NCBI GenBank assembly: GCA_021300155.1
Contig: JAJTID010000017.1
Location: 62,001 to 126,000 of the forward strand
Length of the DNA: 64,000 nt
Origin: Pirellula sp.
GTDB lineage: Bacteria; Planctomycetota; Planctomycetia; Pirellulales; Pirellulaceae
Reading direction: 5' to 3'
Each line of letters starts with the position of its first letter. Positions within the stretch are counted from its first letter, which is position 1. The translations under genes and the position numbers were made by a program. Positions 9,322 to 17,473 of the stretch are shown piece after piece. Below the pieces are notes generated by a model, which was given only the letters and a program-made list of their open reading frames with translations, was not told the DNA's origin and searched no databases.

Positions 9322-10368
9322 ATGGCCTCCATTCGATTCCAGTCTTTTCAACTTTCCAAAAAGGTCGCGTTGGCCATCAGTCGCGGCAGCTCCGATGGAT
9401 CGAAGAGCTTCATTGTCGAAGTCGAAACAGATGGCATTACCGGGCTCGGCGAAGCTGCCGAATTCGAAATCCCAGTACACGGGGAAGATGCCAAACGCAT
9501 TGCGAACGATCTTGAAGAGTGCGTCTCGCTTCTTCAAGATTTCCACCCCTCGCAGCGGCATCAAATCGAATCGATATTGATAAAGGCGGGCATCGGGTCA
9601 TCGACTCGAGCTGCAATCGACATGGCCCTACACGATTGGGCTGGCAAAGCGACTCGACAGCCGGTTTGGAAGCTTCTCGGTTTGGAACCCACCCCGAGAG
9701 GTCCGATTTCTGTTACCGTGGGGATCAACAGCCCTGCCGGTGCACAAGATCGACTTCGCAAGTGGCAAGAGACTGGAAAAATTCGCGCGATCAAAATCAA
9801 GCTTGGATCACCGGCGGGCCTGGATGCGGATAAAGCGATGCTCGATGCTGTGCGTGAAATGGCCCCCGATGACTCCTACTTGGGCGTCGATGCCAATTGC
9901 GGTTGGAACCTACATCAGGCCATCGAGATGTCCGCTTGGTTGGCTTCGAGAAATGTAGTCCACATTGAACAACCCCTTGCACCCGCAGACGATCATCTGC
10001 TGGGGCAGCTGCACGAGAAGAGTTTGCTGCCGATCTTTATCGACGAGAGTTGTCGATCGAGTTCGGATGTTGCCAGGCTGGGGAGCGTCGTTGATGGAAT
10101 CAATATCAAGATTACAAAGTGTGGTGGATTATCCGAAGCGCTCCGGATGATCGCGACCGCCAATGCCTTTGGGCTAAAGACAATGATCGGTTGCTATGGG
10201 AATACCGCCCTCGGAAACGGGGCAGCGCATCAATTGGCGTCGTTGATCGACTACATTGATCTCGATAGTCATTTGAATTTGATCAATGACCCGTCTGCAG
10301 GTTTGGCTTTTGAAGATGGTTATTTGGTCAATCAAGATTTGCCAGGAATAGGAGTTCGTTATGCCTAA
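9322..10368 (+). CDS. dgcA: Enolase-superfamily epimerase, probable N-acetyl-D-glutamate racemase DgcA
   Basis: A 348-residue member of the muconate-lactonizing/dipeptide-epimerase group of the enolase superfamily. Catalytic features are complete: KIK at 158-160, metal ligands Asp190 (GVDAN), Glu216 (HIEQP) and Asp241 (IDES), and the second lysine in NIKITKCGG (263-266). Taken alone it would be called an L-Ala-D/L-Glu epimerase. The next gene, overlapping by 8 bases, is a DUF1611 protein, and this pair is the DgcA/DgcN arrangement described for D-glutamate catabolism, where DgcA interconverts N-acetyl-D- and N-acetyl-L-glutamate. ATG 9322 is preferred over the upstream start at 9283 because residues from MASIRFQ align with the family; no strong ribosome site is seen for either. 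The pathway role is inference from gene pairing. Confidence 0.8.
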   Translation: MASIRFQSFQLSKKVALAISRGSSDGSKSFIVEVETDGITGLGEAAEFEIPVHGEDAKRIANDLEECVSLLQDFHPSQRHQIESILIKAGIGSSTRAAIDMALHDWAGKATRQPVWKLLGLEPTPRGPISVTVGINSPAGAQDRLRKWQETGKIRAIKIKLGSPAGLDADKAMLDAVREMAPDDSYLGVDANCGWNLHQAIEMSAWLASRNVVHIEQPLAPADDHLLGQLHEKSLLPIFIDESCRSSSDVARLGSVVDGINIKITKCGGLSEALRMIATANAFGLKTMIGCYGNTALGNGAAHQLASLIDYIDLDSHLNLINDPSAGLAFEDGYLVNQDLPGIGVRYA

Positions 10369-11443
10369 GCATCCACTATATCGCCCCAACGATAAGCTCG
10401 TATTGCTCATGCATGACGGGCTTACTTCGGACCGTGGAAAGACTGGGCTCGTACTCCTTCGCTTTGCACCGGAGCGGGTCGTTGCCGTGATTGATCAGAA
10501 ACATCCAGGTGGATCGTTACGAGAGCTCACAGGAATTCCGCTCAAACGCGATATTCCCATTGTCAAATCCACTGTCGATGCGCTGCAATACCAACCTAAC
10601 ACTCTAGCAATTGGTATCGCTCCTGGGGGTGGGAAGCTACCTGAGGAGTGGTTCGTCGATATCGAAGACGCTGTCCGGGGCGGATTGAATGTGCTAAACG
10701 GTCTGCACGTCAAACTCAATGAAGACACAAGAGTGCGACAGTACCTTCGAGACGGACAATGGGTTTGGGACATTCGCCAAGAGCCGCCCAATTTGAGCGT
10801 TGCCAATGGTGCAGCCAGATTGCTTGATTGCAAACGAGTGCTTTTCGTCGGAACCGATATGTCGATTGGAAAGATGTCCGCTGCAGTTATGTTCGATCGA
10901 GCCGCCGCCGCCGCAGGCATTCGCTCCAAATTCATGGCAACCGGGCAAACAGGCATTATGCTCGCCGGAGATGGTATACCATTGGACGCAGTGAGAATTG
11001 ACTTCGCCGGTGGTGCTGTTCAGCAAGAAGTCATCGAGTGTGCCCAAGGCAACGATGTTGTTTGGGTCGAGGGGCAAGGTTCGTTCTTGAATCCCGCATC
11101 AACTGCTACGCTTCCATTGCTTCGCGGCTCACAAGCGACGCATATGGTTCTGGTGCACAAGTCGAATCGAACGCATATTCGATTCACCGAATGGGCCCGT
11201 ATTCCTGCACTTCCCGATGTGATTCATATGTACGAAACCGTTGCTCACGCGGGTGGGACATTTGCTCCAACCAAAGTGGCATGCATCGCTCTCAATACAC
11301 ATGGCCTGTCGGATGCAGAGGTTCGCTACGAAATTGCGAAAACGGAAGCGGAAACAGGGATTCCGACCGATGACGTCGTTCGCCATGGTGCGGAAAAACT
11401 CTTGGATGCGATCATGAGATCGGGGCGAAACAACGGTTCCTAA
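10361..11443 (+). CDS. dgcN: DUF1611 protein, probable D-glutamate N-acetyltransferase DgcN
   Basis: A 360-residue DUF1611 family protein. It has an N-terminal Rossmann-like domain (GKTGLVLLRFAPERVVAVID) and a C-terminal P-loop domain with GTDMSIGKM at 164-172. DUF1611 proteins linked to an enolase-type epimerase have been described as DgcN, which acetylates D-glutamate so that DgcA can racemise it; that is the basis of the call. The start ATG overlaps the last codons of dgcA (GTTATGCCTAA) and has an AGGAG site six bases upstream inside dgcA, so the two are translationally coupled. D-glutamate is abundant in peptidoglycan, a plausible source. The biochemical role has not been tested in planctomycetes to my knowledge. 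Confidence 0.8.
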   Translation: MPKHPLYRPNDKLVLLMHDGLTSDRGKTGLVLLRFAPERVVAVIDQKHPGGSLRELTGIPLKRDIPIVKSTVDALQYQPNTLAIGIAPGGGKLPEEWFVDIEDAVRGGLNVLNGLHVKLNEDTRVRQYLRDGQWVWDIRQEPPNLSVANGAARLLDCKRVLFVGTDMSIGKMSAAVMFDRAAAAAGIRSKFMATGQTGIMLAGDGIPLDAVRIDFAGGAVQQEVIECAQGNDVVWVEGQGSFLNPASTATLPLLRGSQATHMVLVHKSNRTHIRFTEWARIPALPDVIHMYETVAHAGGTFAPTKVACIALNTHGLSDAEVRYEIAKTEAETGIPTDDVVRHGAEKLLDAIMRSGRNNGS

Positions 11444-11533
11444 TCATTCAGGTTATTACTGCCTCCAATCACCAGCCTTTTGCAGTGGAATTCAGGCTAG
11501 CGAAATACAGCCGCAGTAGCCACAATTGGAGCC

Positions 11534-11953
11534 ATGTTAAGAAAGTTTCTGAGATCAAAAATACATCGGGCGACCGTAACGCAAGCTGACCTGCATTACG
11601 AAGGTTCGCTAACCTTACCTCCAGATCTACTGCTGGCCGCAGGTATTTCCCCTTTCGAATCCGTTCACGTCTGGAATGTCACTCGGGGCACCCGATTGGA
11701 AACCTACGCTATTCTAGGAGAGCCAGGTTCAAGCGACGTTTGCATCAATGGAGCGGCAGCCCATTTAGTAAAGCCTGGCGATATCGTTATTATTGCGACG
11801 TTCGGTTTCATTCAGGAAACGGGGCCAGAGATTCGAGTTCCCGAACCGAAAGTCGTTTTCGTCGACGGAGACAATCGCATCACTTACACTGGGCGTGAAA
11901 TCGCTGGTCCGCGGCGACGGGGTGCTCCTGAATCGACTCCTGACTGCTGCTGA
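11534..11953 (+). CDS. panD: Aspartate 1-decarboxylase
   Basis: PanD decarboxylates L-aspartate to beta-alanine for pantothenate and coenzyme A. It is made as a pro-enzyme that cuts itself between Gly24 and Ser25 to form a pyruvoyl cofactor; both are present here in HYEGSLTL. Conserved Lys9 (RSKIHRATVT) and the GAAAHLVKPGDIVII loop are also present. The length of 139 residues is a little longer than the E. coli enzyme (126) owing to a C-terminal tail. It begins 90 bases after dgcN on the same strand. Other pan genes are not in the window. Confidence 0.93.
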   Translation: MLRKFLRSKIHRATVTQADLHYEGSLTLPPDLLLAAGISPFESVHVWNVTRGTRLETYAILGEPGSSDVCINGAAAHLVKPGDIVIIATFGFIQETGPEIRVPEPKVVFVDGDNRITYTGREIAGPRRRGAPESTPDCC

Positions 11954-11986
11954 TCAATCTACACTCCTTAAAGGCAAATTCCTTTC

Positions 11987-12682
11987 ATGCTGGAACGTGT
12001 ACTAGAACCAGAGGTGATGGACGATCGCGAAGAGGCCGTTGCTTACAACGACATGAATCACGACGCCGTCAACGATAAGTTTGCAGAGGATCTATTGTCG
12101 CTAGGAGATATCGGAACGGATTGCCTCGATATTGGGACTGGCACCGCATTGATACCAGTAGCACTTTGCAAAAGACACCCAGAGATTCGTGTCATGGCTT
12201 GTGATGCCTCTTACTGGATGCTAGAGCTGGCTCGATACAACATCGAGGTAGAACAGTGTGCGCATCGCGTTCAACTCCATCTGGCGGACGCCAAAAAGCT
12301 GGTCTTTCAAAAAGACTACTTTGACACCGTATTTTCCAATTCGCTAGTGCATCATCTCCCAGACCATGCAGATTTTTTTATCGAGATGGTGCGTGTGTTG
12401 AGGCCCAACGGCGTGATTTTCCTGCGAGATCTTTTGCGTCCAGAAACATCAGTTCATGTCGAATCGTTGGTCCAACAATACGGTGGTGAAGATGCTCACG
12501 GACAGCAGATGCTGCGACAGAGTCTACATGCGGCACTTCGTGCAGAAGAAGTCCGTACTCTCGCAGCAGCGGTCGGTATTCCTGCAGAATGCGTCCAAGT
12601 GACGAGCGATCGGCATTGGACACTTGCAGCTCGCGCTAACGAATCAAAACAAAGTTTTGTTCCTATTTCCACCGCTCCCTAG
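11987..12682 (+). CDS. Class I SAM-dependent methyltransferase
   Basis: A 231-residue methyltransferase with a UbiE/Methyltransf_25-type Rossmann fold: motif [15 protein letters not shown] (47-60), acidic loop VMACDAS (about 74-80), motif [17 protein letters not shown], and the post-motif [17 protein letters not shown]. The substrate is unknown. It begins 33 bases after panD with a purine-rich leader, so it is probably part of the same transcript. The neighbouring metabolic genes do not identify the substrate. The family call is firm; the specific function is not. Confidence 0.85.
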   Translation: MLERVLEPEVMDDREEAVAYNDMNHDAVNDKFAEDLLSLGDIGTDCLDIGTGTALIPVALCKRHPEIRVMACDASYWMLELARYNIEVEQCAHRVQLHLADAKKLVFQKDYFDTVFSNSLVHHLPDHADFFIEMVRVLRPNGVIFLRDLLRPETSVHVESLVQQYGGEDAHGQQMLRQSLHAALRAEEVRTLAAAVGIPAECVQVTSDRHWTLAARANESKQSFVPISTAP

Positions 12683-12746
12683 AAGAGCGACCCACACTCC
12701 GTTGCTCATAGCAAGAGCGATGCAACCTAAAGGCACTAGGATCGAC

Positions 12747-13544
12747 ATGGAACAACAATACCTGGATCTCATGCGTCAAATCATGGAACGCGGTGATGAG
12801 AAGAGCGATCGCACCGGCGTTGGCACTCGCAGTCTCTTCGGTGCACAAATGCGGTTTGATCTATCAAAAGGCTTCCCGCTCATCACCACGAAGAAGCTCC
12901 ATTTGCGAAGTATCGTTTACGAATTGCTCTGGTTCCTTCGAGGTGAAACCAATATTTCGTACTTGAAAGAAAATCGAGTTTCCATTTGGGATGAATGGGC
13001 CGACCAGGATGGCGAGTTGGGACCAGTGTATGGAAAACAATGGCGATCCTGGGAATGTCCCGATGGACGAGTCGTAGATCAAATTGCCCAAGTTCAACAG
13101 CAGATCCTCAAGACGCCAGATTCTCGTCGATTGATTGTGAGTGCATGGAACGTGGCGGACATTCAAGACATGGCATTGCCGCCCTGCCATTTGCTATTTC
13201 AGTTTTACGTAGCAAACGATCGACTAAGCTGCCAACTCTATCAGCGAAGCGCGGACTTTTTTCTGGGAGTACCCTTCAACATCGCATCCTATGCATTGTT
13301 GACCATCATGATGGCCGGCTCGACTGGATACAAACCAGGCGAGTTTGTGCATACACTCGGCGATGTACACCTCTACAACAATCACTTGGAGCAAGCCAAA
13401 TTGCAACTGCAGCGAACCCCACGCAATCCGCCCCAGGTACACTTGAAGCAGTTTCGCCCCAGTATATTGGACTACGAATTCGAGGATATCGAATTAACAG
13501 ACTACAATCCACATCCACACATTGCCGCACCTGTCGCTGTATAG
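12747..13544 (+). CDS. thyA: Thymidylate synthase
   Basis: ThyA methylates dUMP to dTMP using methylenetetrahydrofolate. The 265-residue product is the short E. coli-like form (264). The nucleophile is Cys147 in [12 protein letters not shown]; the dUMP phosphate Arg in SDRTGVGT (near 22), LCQ-loop equivalents [20 protein letters not shown], and the C-terminal APVAV, matching APVAI of E. coli, are all present. The frame is open upstream to 12624, overlapping the methyltransferase, but ATG 12747 aligns exactly with the family N-terminus ([12 protein letters not shown]). The last codons and the stop lie inside the first copy of a 20-bp tandem repeat. Confidence 0.95.
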   Translation: MEQQYLDLMRQIMERGDEKSDRTGVGTRSLFGAQMRFDLSKGFPLITTKKLHLRSIVYELLWFLRGETNISYLKENRVSIWDEWADQDGELGPVYGKQWRSWECPDGRVVDQIAQVQQQILKTPDSRRLIVSAWNVADIQDMALPPCHLLFQFYVANDRLSCQLYQRSADFFLGVPFNIASYALLTIMMAGSTGYKPGEFVHTLGDVHLYNNHLEQAKLQLQRTPRNPPQVHLKQFRPSILDYEFEDIELTDYNPHPHIAAPVAV

Positions 13545-13593
13545 CCACGATGATCGCTGTATAGCCACGATGGTCGCTGTATAGCCACGATGA
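13534..13593 (+). repeat. Three 20-bp tandem repeats at the end of thyA
   Basis: Unit TCGCTGTATAGCCACGATG plus a variable last base, at 13534-13553, 13554-13573 and 13574-13593; the copies differ only at the final bases (A, G, A). Copy 1 encodes the final Val-Ala-Val and the TAG stop of thyA, so copies 2 and 3 are duplications of the gene end into the 3' untranslated region and do not change the protein. There are no spacers, so it is not a CRISPR array. Confidence 0.9.
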
Positions 13594-13697
13594 AGACGCA
13601 ATGGCCCACTCGTCCTAAGATCATTGAGACGGTTCACAGCATAGGGTATTGCTACGACCGAGACAGTTTCACTTGACTCTTTGATGATGGCCTTCCA

Positions 13698-14678
13698 ATG
13701 CATTCGCACTCCTATTCGATTTGGACCAATACGGTATTTCCTGATCCTGCGATATCCATGTTGATGGCGGCCACCCGCAATCATCGGTGGTTGGTTGCAG
13801 ACGACACCAGCGCTTCCAACTTGAAGAGTAGTTCGATCGATCCAAAATTAGAACAGGCCACGATCGCGTTCGGTCAGCCAAATGCAGAGCAACTTCTGAG
13901 CTTGAGAAACCTGCGATGGATACATTTGACCAGCGCCGGGTATACGGCCTATGACCGTGAGGATTTGCGTTCGCATTTGAGATCGCTCGAAACGCGACTG
14001 ACTACTAGTTCGGCAGTCTACGCCGAACCATGTGCACAGCATGTCCTTGGAATGATGATGGCGTTTGCTAGGCAGCTTCCGTATGCTCACCAAACACAAA
14101 TGACGGAAAGAGATTGGCCTGCAGCCAAGCGTCGCGAAGAGTCCTTTCTGCTGAATGGGCAAACCGTATTGCTATGCGGTTATGGTGAGATCGCAAAAAG
14201 GCTTGTGGAGTTGCTCGCTCCTTTTCGGATGAAGCTCATCGGAGCGAGACGGAATCCGACGGGAAAGGAATCTATACCGATAATCCCTATACAGCAAATC
14301 GATACGTATTTGCCGATGGCTGACCATGTAATCAATCTGCTGCCGGCAAACGACTCCACCGTCGGTTTCTTTGATGCGTTGAGACTCGGGCGATTGCGAT
14401 CCGATGCCTATTTTTACAATATTGGTCGTGGGGCGACGGTAGACCAATCGGCGTTGTCGGGGCATTTATACGCAGGGCGTATCGCGGGTGCGTATCTGGA
14501 CGTGATGACGCCCGAGCCATTGCCACCGAACGATTTCCTTTGGAATGCTCCAAACTGCTTCTTAACACCACATACCGCTGGCGGTTTTCGTGGCGAGATG
14601 ATCAGGCTCGTCGAGCATTTTTTGGAGAACCTAAGTCGTTTCGCACATGAGCAACCACTGAGGAATCAAGTGATTTAA
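13698..14678 (+). CDS. D-2-hydroxyacid dehydrogenase family protein
   Basis: A 326-residue NAD-binding protein of the D-isomer 2-hydroxyacid dehydrogenase family (PGDH/GhrA-like). The N-terminal substrate domain contains LTSAGYTAYDRE; the NAD domain has GYGEIAKRLVELL (a GxGxxA/G variant) and the active-site set Arg in NIGRGATVD, Glu in VMTPEPLP, and His in LTPHTAGG. All three catalytic residues are therefore present. The acceptor substrate (glyoxylate, hydroxypyruvate, phosphoglycerate or other) cannot be decided. The start at 13698 keeps the early IWTNTVFPDPA strand seen in relatives; 13758 is an alternative. Confidence 0.85.
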   Translation: MHSHSYSIWTNTVFPDPAISMLMAATRNHRWLVADDTSASNLKSSSIDPKLEQATIAFGQPNAEQLLSLRNLRWIHLTSAGYTAYDREDLRSHLRSLETRLTTSSAVYAEPCAQHVLGMMMAFARQLPYAHQTQMTERDWPAAKRREESFLLNGQTVLLCGYGEIAKRLVELLAPFRMKLIGARRNPTGKESIPIIPIQQIDTYLPMADHVINLLPANDSTVGFFDALRLGRLRSDAYFYNIGRGATVDQSALSGHLYAGRIAGAYLDVMTPEPLPPNDFLWNAPNCFLTPHTAGGFRGEMIRLVEHFLENLSRFAHEQPLRNQVI

Positions 14679-14880
14679 GAGCAGGGGTAACCGCTAAGCT
14701 ATCCACTTTTCGCGATAATTCTTTGATTCCATTATCAAATCTTGAATCGTACCCCTGAACGACCGGAAGCTAGCGTCAAGGTTCACTCCTTTGCAATAGA
14801 GACTACTATGCTGCGGAATAGCATCAGTTAGGTTACAATCGAGAGCTTCACCTCGATCATTCCTCTCTTCGATTTTGGCC

Positions 14881-17463
14881 ATGCGATCCTCGTTATCTCA
14901 CGGACTTGCGTTTTGCAAAATCTTTGCCCTGACAGGCCTGCTAGTGTTGCTAGCGTTACACCCGACTTCTTGTGCCGAGGATCGGTCCCGATCGCAACAT
15001 TCGACGGATCTGCAGATTTTGCCACGGTCGATTGATCTAACAGCGCTGAATGCACATCAGACGATAGTACTGCATCCAACGACATCGGAGGGTACTCGTA
15101 GAACTTCTGTTCCATCAGACAAGGCGAAATGGAAACTGCTCGACCCGTCCATCGCGGACATCACTACCGTGGGTGATTCGACAATTCTGATTGCCAAGAA
15201 AGATGGGGAGACAACACTTGAAGCAACCTTCACGAAGGAAGATGGCTCTACCGTTCGTGCTACAGCGAGTGTTCGTTGCCGACTAACCTCGGAGCCGATC
15301 GCGATCGAGTTCAACAACCACATCCAACCCATCTTGGCTCGCAATGGATGCAACATGGGCGCATGCCACGGTGCGCTTGCGGGAAAGGGTGGCTTTCGGC
15401 TTTCATTGCGCGGATACGATCCAACAACCGATCACTTCAATATCACACGCCAAGATCGCGGCAGAAGAATCGATTTGAGTAACCCAGCGGCTTCCCTGTT
15501 GCTTACGAAACCAAGTGGCACGATCGAGCACAAAGGTGGGCTGCGATTGCCATCCGATTCCATCGAATATCAACTTTTGGCCCGCTGGATTTCTTTAGGT
15601 GCCAATGGTCCATCAAAAACAGATCCATCGATCGACCGTATCGAGGTTTTGCCGGAACAAGTGTTGATGTCGACTGGTGAATCGCAACCGCTGATTGTCC
15701 GAGCACACTATTCCAATGGGCGAATTGAAGATGTTACACGATGGTCCAAGTTTACGGCGTCCGACGAATCCGTTGCTTTGGTCAACGAACAAGGCATCGT
15801 CAAAGTGATCGGACCAGGGGAAGGTGCGGTCGCTGTTTGGTTCTCGAGCAAGATAGCATCTGCTAGGATCACTGTCCCCTTTCGATCCGCATCATCATCC
15901 GCGTCGATCGCTAAGGCACCAGGAAATTCAAGTGTTCAAATTATCGATCAGCATGTGGACCGACAGTTGCAGACTCTCGGGCTAGAGTCTTCCTCGCGTT
16001 CTAGCGATAGCGAATTCCTAAGACGAGCTTCACTCGATGCGACCGGAACATTGCCAACCGAGGAGCAGACTCGCGAGTTTCTCGCAGATACCTCTGCTGA
16101 TAAACGAAGTCGATTGGTCGATCGCCTATTGGCGAGCCCTGCGTACGTCGACTACTGGACGTACCGATGGAGCGATTTGCTGATGCTCAATAGCAATCTG
16201 CTTCGAGCGGACGGCATCAAAGCGTACTACGAGTGGATTCGATCAAAAGTAGAAGCCAATACCCCCTGGGATCAATTCGCACGAGAGATTGTGACGGCCC
16301 GAGGTGAGGCCTTAGAAAACGGTGCCACCAACTTTTATGCGATCAATCAAGATCCAGAGGGGATGACCGAGAACATTTGCCAAGCGTTCATGGGGCTATC
16401 GATTGGATGTGCTAAATGCCACAACCATCCCCTGGAGAAATGGACCAATGACCAATACTACGCGATGGCCAACATGTTTGCTCGTGTCCGGTCCAAAGGC
16501 TGGGGGGGTGATACGAGAGATGGGGATTCACGCCGTACCGTGTTTGTAGTGGATCGAGGGGAATTGATTCAGCCGTTGACCGGTAAACCGCAGTTACCCG
16601 CGCCTTTGGACGGGACACCTCTCGATGCAGACGATCCGAGCGACCGTCGTATCGCATTGGCCGATTGGCTTTGCTCGCCCGACAATCCATACTTCACACG
16701 CGCGATCGTCAATCGTGTTTGGGCGGCTTATTTCGGTATGGGGATTGTGAATGCGGTCGACGATTTGCGAGCGAGCAACCCTCCGAGCAATCCACAACTG
16801 ATGGATAGTTTGTGTACAGAGTTAGTTTCGAACACATACGATCTAAAGCACTTGATGAAAGTCATTCTCAATTCTGAGACTTACCAGCGAAGTAGCCTAA
16901 CCAACGATACAAACCAGAAGGACAAAAAGTATTTTTCGCATTACTATCCTCGAAGACTCATGGCCGAGGTGATCCATGATGCAATCGCGGACGTCACCTC
17001 CGTCTCGACAGTCTTTGACAAGATTGAATTCCTGGGTGGCGATAAAAAGCCAACCAAGTTTTACAATAAAGGAACCAAGGCAATTCAACTCTACGACTCT
17101 AGCGTAGAAAGCAGTTTCTTGAAAACGTTCGGTCGCAATCAGCGTAGAATCACGTGCGAATGTGAGCGAAGTGACGAACCTAGCATTATCCAAGTGCTCA
17201 ATCTCAATAACGGCGACTTGCTCAATAGCAAACTTGCCGCGAAAGACGGCATCGTGGATCAGTGGCTTGCGAAGTTTTCTGACGATCCCAATAGTCTGGT
17301 CGAGTCGGCGTTCCTTCGATGCCTTTGCAGATTGCCATCTGACGACGAGAAAGCCGCGCTTAGCAAAGAGCTCGCGGAGGCAACGCCCGAGGATCGCCGT
17401 GTTGTTGTAGAAGATTTGCTTTGGAGTTTGCTGACATCCCGAGAGTTTCTGTTCAATCATTAA
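14881..17463 (+). CDS. DUF1549/DUF1553 protein with Big_2 domains and heme-like motifs
   Basis: An exported planctomycete protein of 860 residues. After a signal peptide (FALTGLLVLLALHPTSCAED) come a bacterial Ig-like (Big_2) domain near 40-135, a cytochrome-like segment with C157-NMGA-C-H (a CX4CH variant of the heme c motif), a second Big_2 domain near 250-335, DUF1549 (about 350-550, including CAKCH at 510-514) and DUF1553 (about 590-840). These proteins are found with DUF1501 partners, as here, and are thought to be surface or periplasmic factors of polysaccharide degradation; the reaction is unknown. ATG 14881 is used; a TTG lies two codons upstream. It is the first gene of a four-gene same-strand set. 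Confidence 0.85.
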   Translation: MRSSLSHGLAFCKIFALTGLLVLLALHPTSCAEDRSRSQHSTDLQILPRSIDLTALNAHQTIVLHPTTSEGTRRTSVPSDKAKWKLLDPSIADITTVGDSTILIAKKDGETTLEATFTKEDGSTVRATASVRCRLTSEPIAIEFNNHIQPILARNGCNMGACHGALAGKGGFRLSLRGYDPTTDHFNITRQDRGRRIDLSNPAASLLLTKPSGTIEHKGGLRLPSDSIEYQLLARWISLGANGPSKTDPSIDRIEVLPEQVLMSTGESQPLIVRAHYSNGRIEDVTRWSKFTASDESVALVNEQGIVKVIGPGEGAVAVWFSSKIASARITVPFRSASSSASIAKAPGNSSVQIIDQHVDRQLQTLGLESSSRSSDSEFLRRASLDATGTLPTEEQTREFLADTSADKRSRLVDRLLASPAYVDYWTYRWSDLLMLNSNLLRADGIKAYYEWIRSKVEANTPWDQFAREIVTARGEALENGATNFYAINQDPEGMTENICQAFMGLSIGCAKCHNHPLEKWTNDQYYAMANMFARVRSKGWGGDTRDGDSRRTVFVVDRGELIQPLTGKPQLPAPLDGTPLDADDPSDRRIALADWLCSPDNPYFTRAIVNRVWAAYFGMGIVNAVDDLRASNPPSNPQLMDSLCTELVSNTYDLKHLMKVILNSETYQRSSLTNDTNQKDKKYFSHYYPRRLMAEVIHDAIADVTSVSTVFDKIEFLGGDKKPTKFYNKGTKAIQLYDSSVESSFLKTFGRNQRRITCECERSDEPSIIQVLNLNNGDLLNSKLAAKDGIVDQWLAKFSDDPNSLVESAFLRCLCRLPSDDEKAALSKELAEATPEDRRVVVEDLLWSLLTSREFLFNH

Positions 17464-17473
17464 GGAACGGTTG

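Noticed and set aside
9092-9580. Two overlapping frames of over 150 residues on opposite strands ahead of dgcA
   Set aside because: They run into the dgcA coding sequence in other frames and show no family resemblance or ribosome site.
13534-13593. CRISPR array
   Set aside because: Units are directly adjacent with no spacers, and the first lies in the thyA coding end.
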